DNA from: JANNVK01 sp031414415
GTDB taxonomy: Bacteria; Acidobacteriota; Blastocatellia; Pyrinomonadales; Pyrinomonadaceae
Direction of reading: 5' to 3'
Length of the DNA: 17,007 nt
NCBI GenBank assembly: GCA_031414415.1
Contig: JANNVK010000125.1
Coordinates: forward strand, 1 to 17,007
This document shows, piece by piece, positions 5,811 to 12,542 of the stretch. The position numbers were made by a program, and so were the translations under genes. The notes under the pieces were generated by a model. That model was not told where the DNA came from. It was given only the letters and a program-made list of their open reading frames with translations, and did no database searches. Position 1 is the first letter of the stretch; each line of letters opens with the position of its first letter.

Positions 5811-7490
5811 ATGAAAAACACAAGTTTGTGGATTAGAACAGGAATTATTTTGGCGGTGACTCTAATTGCCGTTTATTTGGTATTTGGTCCTCGGAAGTCA
5901 GTAACTTCTGAAGATTTTACTTACGAAGGCATCAAAAGCAATCTTTCAAAAAACATCAGCCTTGGGCTTGATTTGAAAGGTGGCTCGCATTTGATGATGC
6001 GTGTAAAAGTTGATGATTATCTAAAAACCTTAACAAATAACGACAAAGATGCGGCTTTTAATTTTGCTAAAGAATCGCAACTTCCAGTAACTGAATCGAC
6101 ATCGGTGACTGAAAAAAATAATTATTCCGTAACTTTAAAAGTGAGTGATGCTTCGAAGATTCAAGAAGTAATTGACGGAGTAAAAAAGAAAGTTGACTTT
6201 GCCGCCTGGACAGAATCAAAAGGTGCAGATTCAGTAACTTGGACACTTCCTTTGCAAGCTCAACGTGTTATGGGTGAGCAAGCCGTTGAGCAAGCGTTGA
6301 AAATCATTGAAGGTCGAATTAACTCGTTTGGAGTTAAAGAGCCGACATTGCAACGCTCAGGTTCGAAAGAATCAGGGCAAATTTTGTTGCAAATGCCAGG
6401 AGTTGATGACCCGGAACGTGTCAAAAAACTTATCGGAAGCGATGCGAAACTTGAACTTATGAAAGTTGTTGGTGCGACAAATCCGTCACCGATGACAACT
6501 TATCCGACCAAAGAAGCTGCGGAACAATCGCTCGGCGGAAAAGTTCCTTCAAATCGCCGTGTTTTACCTTTCTTGGAACGCGTTGAAGTTTCGACAACGC
6601 CGATTGGTGACAAGAAACCGACCGCTTGGGTTGTGGTCGAAAGTCCAGCAATCGTCGATGGAAACGAGCTTCGCGACGCTGTTCCAACATCTCGAACAGG
6701 AAACGAAAGTGATTATCAAATTTCATTTTCTTTAAAACCTGCCGGAGCGGTTAAATTTGGTGATTGGACAGGAAAGAACATCGGTGCATTTATGGCAGTA
6801 GTTTTAAACGACGAAGTTAAATCTGCACCATTTATCAAATCGAGAATTGATGACCAAGGACAAATTGACGGAAGATTTACAAAAGCCTCAGCCGAAGATT
6901 TAGTTTTAACGCTCAAATCTGGGGCATTACCAGCAAAAATTGAATATCTCGAAGAAAGAACTGTTGGACCAAGTCTTGGTGCGGATTCAATCACTGCCGG
7001 AGTTCGAGCATCATTGGGCGGTTTAGCTTTCGTTATTGTGTTTATGTTGATTTACTATCGTGGTTCGGGAGTAAATGCAGTTGTTGCATTGCTTTTGAAT
7101 ATGCTTTTGACTCTTGCCGCACTCGTAGTTTTTGATTCAACTTTAACATTGCCAGGAATTGCCGGATTAATTCTGGGAATCGGAATGGCTGTTGACTCAA
7201 ACGTTTTGATTTTCGAGAGAATACGCGAAGAATTGCGTGCTGGAAAAACTGTTACGCAATCAGTTGCTTTAGGCTTTGACCGAGCGTTTATCACAATAAT
7301 TGATACGCATATTACGACAATTATCTCGTCTATCATTCTATATATGTATGGTTCGGGACCGATTCGCGGGTTTGCGGTTACGCTTATTCTTGGACTTTTA
7401 ATCAATTTATTTTCGGCTGTGTTTGTATCACGAACAATTTTTATGTGGCTTTTAAATCGTAAGCCAAATGTCGAAAAGTTAAGTATCTAG
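5811..7490 (+). CDS. secD: Protein translocase subunit SecD
   Basis: SecD works with SecF as an RND-type, proton-driven motor that pulls secreted proteins out on the periplasmic side. The 559 residues show a first transmembrane helix (about 8-25), the D1 signature LDLKGGSHL (53-61), a large periplasmic part including RINSFGVKEP (169-178), and a C-terminal five-helix membrane region beginning after VGPSLG (385-390). The transmembrane motif GIGMAVDSNVLIFERIREE has Asp462, which corresponds to the Asp important for proton use in characterised SecD proteins. Length is between short (about 400) and E. coli-like (615) forms. The start follows yajC by only 6 bases and has no Shine-Dalgarno (AGTTTTGT before ATG), suggesting translational coupling. 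Confidence 0.97.
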   Translation: MKNTSLWIRTGIILAVTLIAVYLVFGPRKSVTSEDFTYEGIKSNLSKNISLGLDLKGGSHLMMRVKVDDYLKTLTNNDKDAAFNFAKESQLPVTESTSVTEKNNYSVTLKVSDASKIQEVIDGVKKKVDFAAWTESKGADSVTWTLPLQAQRVMGEQAVEQALKIIEGRINSFGVKEPTLQRSGSKESGQILLQMPGVDDPERVKKLIGSDAKLELMKVVGATNPSPMTTYPTKEAAEQSLGGKVPSNRRVLPFLERVEVSTTPIGDKKPTAWVVVESPAIVDGNELRDAVPTSRTGNESDYQISFSLKPAGAVKFGDWTGKNIGAFMAVVLNDEVKSAPFIKSRIDDQGQIDGRFTKASAEDLVLTLKSGALPAKIEYLEERTVGPSLGADSITAGVRASLGGLAFVIVFMLIYYRGSGVNAVVALLLNMLLTLAALVVFDSTLTLPGIAGLILGIGMAVDSNVLIFERIREELRAGKTVTQSVALGFDRAFITIIDTHITTIISSIILYMYGSGPIRGFAVTLILGLLINLFSAVFVSRTIFMWLLNRKPNVEKLSI

Positions 7491-7574
7491 TTTTCCAATT
7501 TTTATCAGCAAGTCGCTGTTTGATGATTAATTCGATTTTTTCGAACCTAATACATCTTTTTTAATTTCAAAAAA

Positions 7575-8642
7575 ATGACTGAGATTTTCACTAACATAAA
7601 CGTCGATTGGATGGGCAAGCGTAAGATACTTGTCTTGATTTCTATTGCAGTTCTACTTGCAGGTTTGTTTTCTGCGATTGGCAGACAATTTACGCCTGAT
7701 GGAACTGATGCTTTCAATCTTGGAGTTGATTTTAAAGGCGGAACTGTCGTAACAGCAAAATTTCGTCAAATTCCCGGAGATGTAGAATTGCGTGCCGCTC
7801 TTCAAACAAAAGGTCTAGTTGACACAGTTATTCAAAATTCGACTGACAAAAAAGATGAAGTATTAATTAAAATTCCAATCTTAACTTCAGCCGATGGTGA
7901 AGCTCAACAATCGCAAGTTGAAGCCGGAAGAACGAAAGTAAAAGAAGCCCTCGATACCTTTGGCAAAGAAGCCGAAGGTGCAACAACTTTAACTCAGGAC
8001 GAATCAACTGCATACAAAATTGTTGGAACTGATTCGGTTGGTCCGGTTGCTGGTGCACAGTTGCGAAATCAAGCTGTTGCCGCAACACTTCTTGGTTTAA
8101 TAGGAATTTTGTTATTTATCGCATTTCGTTATGATTGGACATACGCAGCTGGTGCTGTAATTGCTGTTCTTCACGACGTTTTGGTAACTTTAGCTTTTTT
8201 CTCAATTTTCCAATGGGAAATTAATTTAACAGTAATTGCTTCTTTGCTGACGCTTGTCGGTTTTTCGGTAAATGACTCAATCGTAATCTTCGACCGTATT
8301 CGGGAAAACTTAGGTTTTAACCGAACATCTTCAATCTATCAACTTACAAATGATGCTATTAATCAAACTATGTCGCGAACTGTTATCACTGGCGGCTTAG
8401 TCTTTTTGTCCGTTTTAGCACTTGTATTATTTGGCGGAGAAGTTTTGCGTGCGTCGTCTTTAGCACTATTTGTTGGTGTAATAACCGGAACTTACTCGAC
8501 CGTTGCAATCGCCAGTCCAATTGCGATTTGGTGGCAGAGTAAAATTGGTGCTGTAAAAATTAAGGATGTTCAAGTTCAAATAAAGAAAGAAGATAGGCTT
8601 GCTTCTGCCTCGAGAAAATCGATTAAAAGAAGAACAGTTTAA
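7575..8642 (+). CDS. secF: Protein translocase subunit SecF
   Basis: SecF is the partner of SecD. The 355 residues contain a first helix (about 18-35), the signature GVDFKGGT (50-57), a small periplasmic domain, then VGPVAG (155-160) and five more helices, with the RND motif VGFSVNDSIVIFDRIREN (about 228-245) including Asp234. The tail is basic (SRKSIKRRTV), as expected for a cytosolic end. An 84-base gap separates it from secD; in it a small TTCGA-TTTTT-TCGAA hairpin (7531-7545) is visible, too weak to call a terminator. The A-rich CAAAAAA before the ATG contains no Shine-Dalgarno. SecF and SecD are separate proteins here, not fused. Confidence 0.97.
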   Translation: MTEIFTNINVDWMGKRKILVLISIAVLLAGLFSAIGRQFTPDGTDAFNLGVDFKGGTVVTAKFRQIPGDVELRAALQTKGLVDTVIQNSTDKKDEVLIKIPILTSADGEAQQSQVEAGRTKVKEALDTFGKEAEGATTLTQDESTAYKIVGTDSVGPVAGAQLRNQAVAATLLGLIGILLFIAFRYDWTYAAGAVIAVLHDVLVTLAFFSIFQWEINLTVIASLLTLVGFSVNDSIVIFDRIRENLGFNRTSSIYQLTNDAINQTMSRTVITGGLVFLSVLALVLFGGEVLRASSLALFVGVITGTYSTVAIASPIAIWWQSKIGAVKIKDVQVQIKKEDRLASASRKSIKRRTV

Positions 8643-8687
8643 CCAAACTTTTTCTTTTAAAAATCATAGATATATAACAATTTTCTC

Positions 8688-8716
8688 TTGACATTGAATG
8701 TGGAAAGTCTTACTAT
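8688..8716 (+). promoter_or_regulatory. Sigma-70-type promoter for the tonB-exbBD cluster
   Basis: A perfect -35 box TTGACA (8688-8693) is followed by a 17-bp spacer and TACTAT (8711-8716) as a -10 box (4 of 6 matches). Transcription would start near 8723, leaving an unusually long leader of about 225 bases before tonB. The rest of the 305-bp gap 8643-8947 is AT-rich and I see no gene in it; a ribosome site AGAGAGGT (8931-8938) lies 9 bases before the tonB ATG. Confidence 0.55.
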
Positions 8717-8832
8717 TCGATAGTTCGCTGGTCAATTTAATATTTAAATCCCCAAGTTTTGTAAAGTTACGAAAATTGTGGTTTTGTTTGTGGAAATAGC
8801 TTTCTTCAAATCAAGTTTTTTGTGTTTAATTA

Positions 8833-8848
8833 GGTAAATATGATTACC
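8833..8848. promoter_or_regulatory. Imperfect dyad in the tonB leader
   Basis: GGTAA and TTACC arms flank a 6-bp centre, giving 12 symmetric positions of 16. It could be an operator or a small leader hairpin. It does not match the Fur box well enough to call. Confidence 0.2.
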
Positions 8849-8947
8849 AAATTTACTTTTAGATTTCATAAGTTTACATTCAGCAATAATTTTAGTTCGT
8901 AATTTCTTAACCCGATAGGCACCGAAAAATAGAGAGGTAAGAACAAT

Positions 8948-9796
8948 ATGTTAGATCAATTAGTTGAATCAAAAAATACATCAGGACAGAATGGTTTCCG
9001 TAATGGTTTACTTTTAACTTTATGTGTTTTGATAATGAGTTTCTTTGTCGGCGGAGTTTTGTGGAGTTTGTTTGCGAGAGACTTAGGTATTGGAGGCGAA
9101 GACCTTGAACTTTCAAGTTTAGTCACGCCAGTTCCAGTTCCAGAAAACGAACCACCAAAGCCGGAACCTGAAAAACCAGAAGAAAAACAACAAGCAAAAC
9201 AAGAAGACAATGTTGCTACTAGAAAAGAGAATATTCTAGCCTTGGATGAATCACCACCAAAAGAGCCGCCACCAGTTTCAACCGTCGCTTCAAATTCTAA
9301 GCCACGCCCAAAAGGTGATTTCAAAATCGACCCAAATGCAGGTGAAAGAGATGCTACTTCTGCTAGTAATGGACCATCAAGAAACACAACCGGCAGTAGT
9401 GGTGGGGATGTTATTTCTAAGCCTAAGCCAGTTGAAAATGACGAAGACGAGGCACCACCTGAAAAGCCTAAACCAGCACCATCAATAGAAAAGCCAAAAC
9501 CACCACCACCATCAAAACCGATTTCAGGTGGAGTGCTAAATGGTAAGGCGACAAGTTTACCAAAACCGCCATATCCTGCTGCTGCTAAAGCTGTTCGTGC
9601 AGGTGGACCAGTAAGTGTTCAGGTGACAATCGACGAAAACGGAAGTGTGATCTCGGCAAATGCAACAAGCGGTCATCCGCTTCTACGACAAGCTGCTGAA
9701 TCAGCGGCACGCGGTGCAAGATTTAGCCCGACAACTTTATCGGGACAAAAAGTAAAAGTAACTGGAGTAATTACATATAACTTTGTAGCCCAGTAA
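8948..9796 (+). CDS. tonB: TonB family energy transducer
   Basis: TonB proteins carry energy from the ExbB/ExbD motor across the periplasm to outer-membrane receptors. The 282 residues have the expected three parts: a cytosolic start and one transmembrane anchor (about 20-42), a long proline- and lysine-rich periplasmic spacer (60-195, with repeated PKP and PPP runs), and a C-terminal TonB domain (about 203-280) with the family's PPYP motif at 207-210 and the V-TGVITYNF end. A glycine/serine/threonine-rich section (132-155) interrupts the spacer. It begins the cluster with exbB and two exbD genes, so the assignment is well supported. No receptor gene is in the window, so the transported substrate is unknown. 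It could also be called TolA-like by position, but the C-terminal domain favours TonB. Confidence 0.92.
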   Translation: MLDQLVESKNTSGQNGFRNGLLLTLCVLIMSFFVGGVLWSLFARDLGIGGEDLELSSLVTPVPVPENEPPKPEPEKPEEKQQAKQEDNVATRKENILALDESPPKEPPPVSTVASNSKPRPKGDFKIDPNAGERDATSASNGPSRNTTGSSGGDVISKPKPVENDEDEAPPEKPKPAPSIEKPKPPPPSKPISGGVLNGKATSLPKPPYPAAAKAVRAGGPVSVQVTIDENGSVISANATSGHPLLRQAAESAARGARFSPTTLSGQKVKVTGVITYNFVAQ

Positions 9797-9804
9797 CAAA
9801 CTCA

Positions 9805-9830
9805 GAGGTAATTAATTTTACCTCCGTTTT
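9805..9830 (+). terminator. Hairpin between tonB and exbB, possible partial terminator
   Basis: GAGGTAA (9805-9811) and TTACCTC (9818-9824) form a perfect 7-bp stem with a 6-base loop, followed by CGTTTT. The short U-run suggests only partial termination, or an RNA-stability element that sets the relative amounts of TonB and ExbB/ExbD. A TATAAT sequence at about 9840-9846 could be a -10 box for a second start, but I see no good -35 box. Confidence 0.4.
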
Positions 9831-9871
9831 AAACGCAATAATATAATTTTGAATTTCTTTGGAGGAAAACA

Positions 9872-10576
9872 ATGACACATTTAATGTTATCAGGCGGCGG
9901 TTTAGACTTCTATGAAGTAATAAACAGTTTAACTTACCCAGGTTGGGCAGTTATCATCATTCTTTTGATTCAATCGGTATTTCTTATCGCAATTGGTATC
10001 GAAAGATGGATTACTTACAACAAAGCGAAGCAAGAATCGCGTCAATATGCACCAAAAGTTGCACAAGCCTTGAAAGTAGGCAACATTGACGAAGCAATTA
10101 ATATCAGCGACAAGCATAAAAACTCGCACCTAGCGATGGTTGTATCGTCTGGCTTGAAAGAATTTCAAGCTAATTCAGGAAATGGAAACATTTCGACAGA
10201 TGAGATGGAAGCCTCAAAACGTGCTTTGCAAAGAGCAATTGCTGTAAAATCAGCCGAATTGAAAAAAGGCTTAGCTGGACTCGCAACTGTTGGATCAACT
10301 GCTCCTTTCGTGGGATTGTTTGGAACTGTTGTAGGTATTATCGGAGCTTTCCAAGCCTTAAAATCTAGCGAAGGTCAAACAGGAATTGGTGCAGTTGGTG
10401 GTTCTATCTCAGAAGCTCTAATTGCAACAGCTTTCGGAATTGCCGTTGCTGTTCCGGCAGTATGGCTCTTTAACTATTTTTCGAACAAAGTATCAAGTTT
10501 CGGAATTGAAATGGAAAATTCAGCTTCTGAGTTGGTCGATTATTTCATCAAACAAAAAACCAAACAACTCAATTAA
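9872..10576 (+). CDS. exbB: ExbB/TolQ/MotA family proton channel protein
   Basis: ExbB forms the pentameric inner-membrane part of the proton-driven motor that powers TonB. The 234 residues have a first helix at 24-45, a cytosolic section (about 48-135) and two further helices at about 137-160 and 182-204. The family motif GLFGTVVGII (148-157) opens the second helix pair, and the conserved small-residue helix ALIATAFGIAVAVPA follows. Length matches ExbB (about 240). A strong GGAGG ribosome site lies just before the ATG. Downstream is exbD after 24 bases. TolQ of the Tol-Pal system is the main alternative; with a TonB-type gene upstream and no tolB or pal nearby, ExbB is preferred. Confidence 0.93.
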   Translation: MTHLMLSGGGLDFYEVINSLTYPGWAVIIILLIQSVFLIAIGIERWITYNKAKQESRQYAPKVAQALKVGNIDEAINISDKHKNSHLAMVVSSGLKEFQANSGNGNISTDEMEASKRALQRAIAVKSAELKKGLAGLATVGSTAPFVGLFGTVVGIIGAFQALKSSEGQTGIGAVGGSISEALIATAFGIAVAVPAVWLFNYFSNKVSSFGIEMENSASELVDYFIKQKTKQLN

Positions 10577-10600
10577 AATTGAGTTAGGGAGATACAAATT

Positions 10601-11044
10601 ATGAGTATGTCATCATCTGGTGGCGGAGAATATAACTCCGAAATCAATGTAACTCCGATGGTTGATATCATGTTGGTGCTTTTGATTATCTTTATGGTTG
10701 TTACGCCTTTGCTTCAACAAGGCGTGACTGTCAAACTTCCGAGTGAAATGAATAGTTCGGAAATTGATCCCGAAATCACTAAAGAAACTTCAGTTGTAAT
10801 TTCGATTCCTAACGACAGCGAAGTGTATATTGGCAAAGATGCATACACTAGAGAGTTGTTAGGTGAAAAAATTAAGAAATTGATGGATGGAAAGTTGCCA
10901 GAAAAGAAAATTGTTTACATCAAAAGTGGTGTTGGCGTGAATTATGGAACGGTTGTTGAAACAATTGATATAATTCGTAAGCAAGATATCGACAAAATTG
11001 GATTGGTTGCTGAAAAGAAAAAAGGACCAGCAGCCGCAAAGTAA
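10601..11044 (+). CDS. exbD: Biopolymer transport protein ExbD (first copy)
   Basis: ExbD supplies the single transmembrane helix with a proton-carrying Asp inside the ExbB ring, plus a periplasmic domain. The 147 residues begin with a short cytosolic stretch, then INVTPMVDIMLVLLIIFMVV, where Asp22 is the conserved protonatable residue. The periplasmic part (about 45-140) includes the typical KLPSE region after the helix and ends with a KKKGPAAAK tail. The NVTPMVD motif is fully canonical. AGGGAG (10586-10591) is a good ribosome site 9 bases before the ATG. It lies 24 bases after exbB and 23 before a second exbD. Confidence 0.94.
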   Translation: MSMSSSGGGEYNSEINVTPMVDIMLVLLIIFMVVTPLLQQGVTVKLPSEMNSSEIDPEITKETSVVISIPNDSEVYIGKDAYTRELLGEKIKKLMDGKLPEKKIVYIKSGVGVNYGTVVETIDIIRKQDIDKIGLVAEKKKGPAAAK

Positions 11045-11067
11045 GTTTTCTTATTTAAGGAGTATTT

Positions 11068-11547
11068 ATGGGAATGTCAAGTGGCGGTGGCGATTCGGAT
11101 GGAGCACAACCGAATATTAACGTAACACTTTTGATTGATGTTTTATTGGTTTTGTTGATTATTTTTATGATCATCGCACCTTTAAAACCAAGTAGATTTG
11201 AAACAAAAGTTCCGGCTGAGCCAAAAGATGAAAAAAATCAGGCACCGCCGAAACCAAATCCTTTAACTTTAGTTGTTTCAATAAGTAATCCTGATATGAA
11301 AATTAAACTCAATCAGGACGCTTTAGGTGACATTTCAGACACTTCAGGTTTAACAAACGCTCTGACAAAGATTTTTAAAGACAGAGAATCAAACGGAGTT
11401 TATCGTGAAGGAACAAGTGAAATTGAGAAAACGGTTTTTGTTAAAGGTTCAAAAGTAATCAAATACGGTGAAGTTGTTAAATTGATTGATGCTATCAAAA
11501 TGGCTGGTGCACAACCAGTAGGTTTGCAAGTTGATAATCTTGAATAA
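11068..11547 (+). CDS. exbD: Biopolymer transport protein ExbD (second copy)
   Basis: A second ExbD-type protein of 159 residues. The transmembrane helix keeps the key Asp (Asp24) in NINVTLLIDVLLVLLIIFMI, but the usual TPMVD is TLLID: the Pro after NVT is replaced by Leu. The periplasmic part differs clearly from the first copy, with a proline-rich linker after the helix (KDEKNQAPPKPNP, residues 53-65) and an insertion around residues 95-125. So it is a diverged paralogue rather than a recent duplicate. By family knowledge such pairs probably form mixed ExbD dimers in one ExbB ring; that is inference here. AAGGAG before the ATG gives a good ribosome site. Confidence 0.93.
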   Translation: MGMSSGGGDSDGAQPNINVTLLIDVLLVLLIIFMIIAPLKPSRFETKVPAEPKDEKNQAPPKPNPLTLVVSISNPDMKIKLNQDALGDISDTSGLTNALTKIFKDRESNGVYREGTSEIEKTVFVKGSKVIKYGEVVKLIDAIKMAGAQPVGLQVDNLE

Positions 11548-11557
11548 CTTTCAAAAC

Positions 11558-11594
11558 ATTAAGGAAGCAAAAGCTATTTTTACTTCCTTAATTT
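11558..11594 (+). terminator. Hairpin after the second exbD, possible terminator
   Basis: ATTAAGGAAG (11558-11567) and CTTCCTTAAT (11583-11592) form a perfect 10-bp stem with a 15-base loop. Only a short TTT follows, so termination may be partial and the lipoprotein gene downstream may be read at a lower level. Confidence 0.45.
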
Positions 11595-11618
11595 ACAAAT
11601 ATTAACGGAGTAAAAGCA

Positions 11619-12464
11619 ATGAAGATGTCTCGCATTGGGATATTAACCTTTATAACATTGAGCCTGTTGGCAACCACAGGTTGTATTGGCAGTGTTATTG
11701 CCCGAAAAGATGTTGTTGATGGTGCCAAAGCATATCAAAATAGAAAATACGATTTAGCCGAATCTTTGTTTAGAAAAGCAATGACTTGGGATCCGACGCA
11801 AAAAGTTGCTGTTCTGTTTTTAGCCAGAACATTACACTCGCACTATGCCGCGGACAGAAAAATCGTTGCAAAAGCTGATGAGGCAATTACTGTCTATAAA
11901 CAAGTTCTTGCAGACAATCCAAATGATGATAGTTCTTTTAAAGCTGTTGCCAATTTATTGGAAACTATGCAAAAAAAAGACGAATTAAAGGCTTGGCTTG
12001 AACAAAGAGCAGCAGACGAGAAAGTTTCTGGAGTTCAAAGAGCCGATGCTTTTACGTCTTTAGCTTCAAAAGAATATTCGTGTGCGAATGAAATTTCTGA
12101 TAACGAACCTGTAAAAAAGACTGTCGAAAAAGCTGGAAAAGCAGAGTTTGTTTTCACAAAACCTCTTCTTGCGGCAGATTTTGACAAATTAAAAGGTTGC
12201 GTTGCGAAAGGATCAGAGTTAATTGACAAAGCAATTGCTCTAAATGATGCTAGCGATTCGATTTGGTCATATAAAACAAGTTTACTAGTCCAACAAGCAC
12301 GTATTGCTGAGATGGAAAATAATCCTGAAGGAAAGACAAAATTCAAAGCTGAAGCAGATAAAGCTAAATTAAGGTTCCAAGAATTAGCAGATGCTCGTCG
12401 AAAAAAAGAAGAAGCTGAAGCTGCTAAAAAGAAAGAAGAAGAAGATAAAAAAACAGCAAAGTAG
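11619..12464 (+). CDS. TPR-containing lipoprotein
   Basis: The 281-residue product starts with a lipoprotein-type signal (hydrophobic 7-18, LATTGC with Cys22). Thr at -3 is less usual than Leu, so lipidation is likely but not certain. Residues about 34-110 form tetratricopeptide-like helical pairs: GAKAYQNRKYDLAESLFRKA, then a second repeat with DEAITVYKQVLADNPND. A middle helical region (115-240) with only a few cysteines (C158, C193) follows, and the protein ends in a charged KKEEAEAAKKKEEEDKK coiled-coil tail. By position it is the last gene of the tonB-exb cluster, after a good GGAG ribosome site, so an accessory role in that envelope system is plausible but unproven. No specific family name is recognised. 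Confidence 0.8.
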   Translation: MKMSRIGILTFITLSLLATTGCIGSVIARKDVVDGAKAYQNRKYDLAESLFRKAMTWDPTQKVAVLFLARTLHSHYAADRKIVAKADEAITVYKQVLADNPNDDSSFKAVANLLETMQKKDELKAWLEQRAADEKVSGVQRADAFTSLASKEYSCANEISDNEPVKKTVEKAGKAEFVFTKPLLAADFDKLKGCVAKGSELIDKAIALNDASDSIWSYKTSLLVQQARIAEMENNPEGKTKFKAEADKAKLRFQELADARRKKEEAEAAKKKEEEDKKTAK

Positions 12465-12490
12465 TTTTTACTAAAAATAGTTTTCAAATA

Positions 12491-12536
12491 GGTGATGCTC
12501 AATTACAATTAAATATGAGCATCGCCTTTTGTTTTA
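12491..12536 (+). terminator. Rho-independent terminator directly before rel
   Basis: GGTGATGCTCA (12491-12501) pairs with TGAGCATCGCC (12516-12526) as an 11-bp stem with one G-U pair, and TTTTGTTTT follows. It closes the tonB-exb-TPR transcript. The rel ATG begins only 6 bases after it, so it may also act as an attenuator for rel. Confidence 0.85.
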
Positions 12537-12542
12537 GATTAT

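Noticed and set aside
7491..7574. Terminator between secD and secF
   Set aside because: Only a 5-bp TTCGA/TCGAA stem with a T-rich loop is present; too weak, and the genes are expected to be cotranscribed.
8833..8848. Fur box upstream of tonB
   Set aside because: The dyad does not resemble the GATAATGATAATCATTATC pattern closely enough; only an unspecified dyad is kept.
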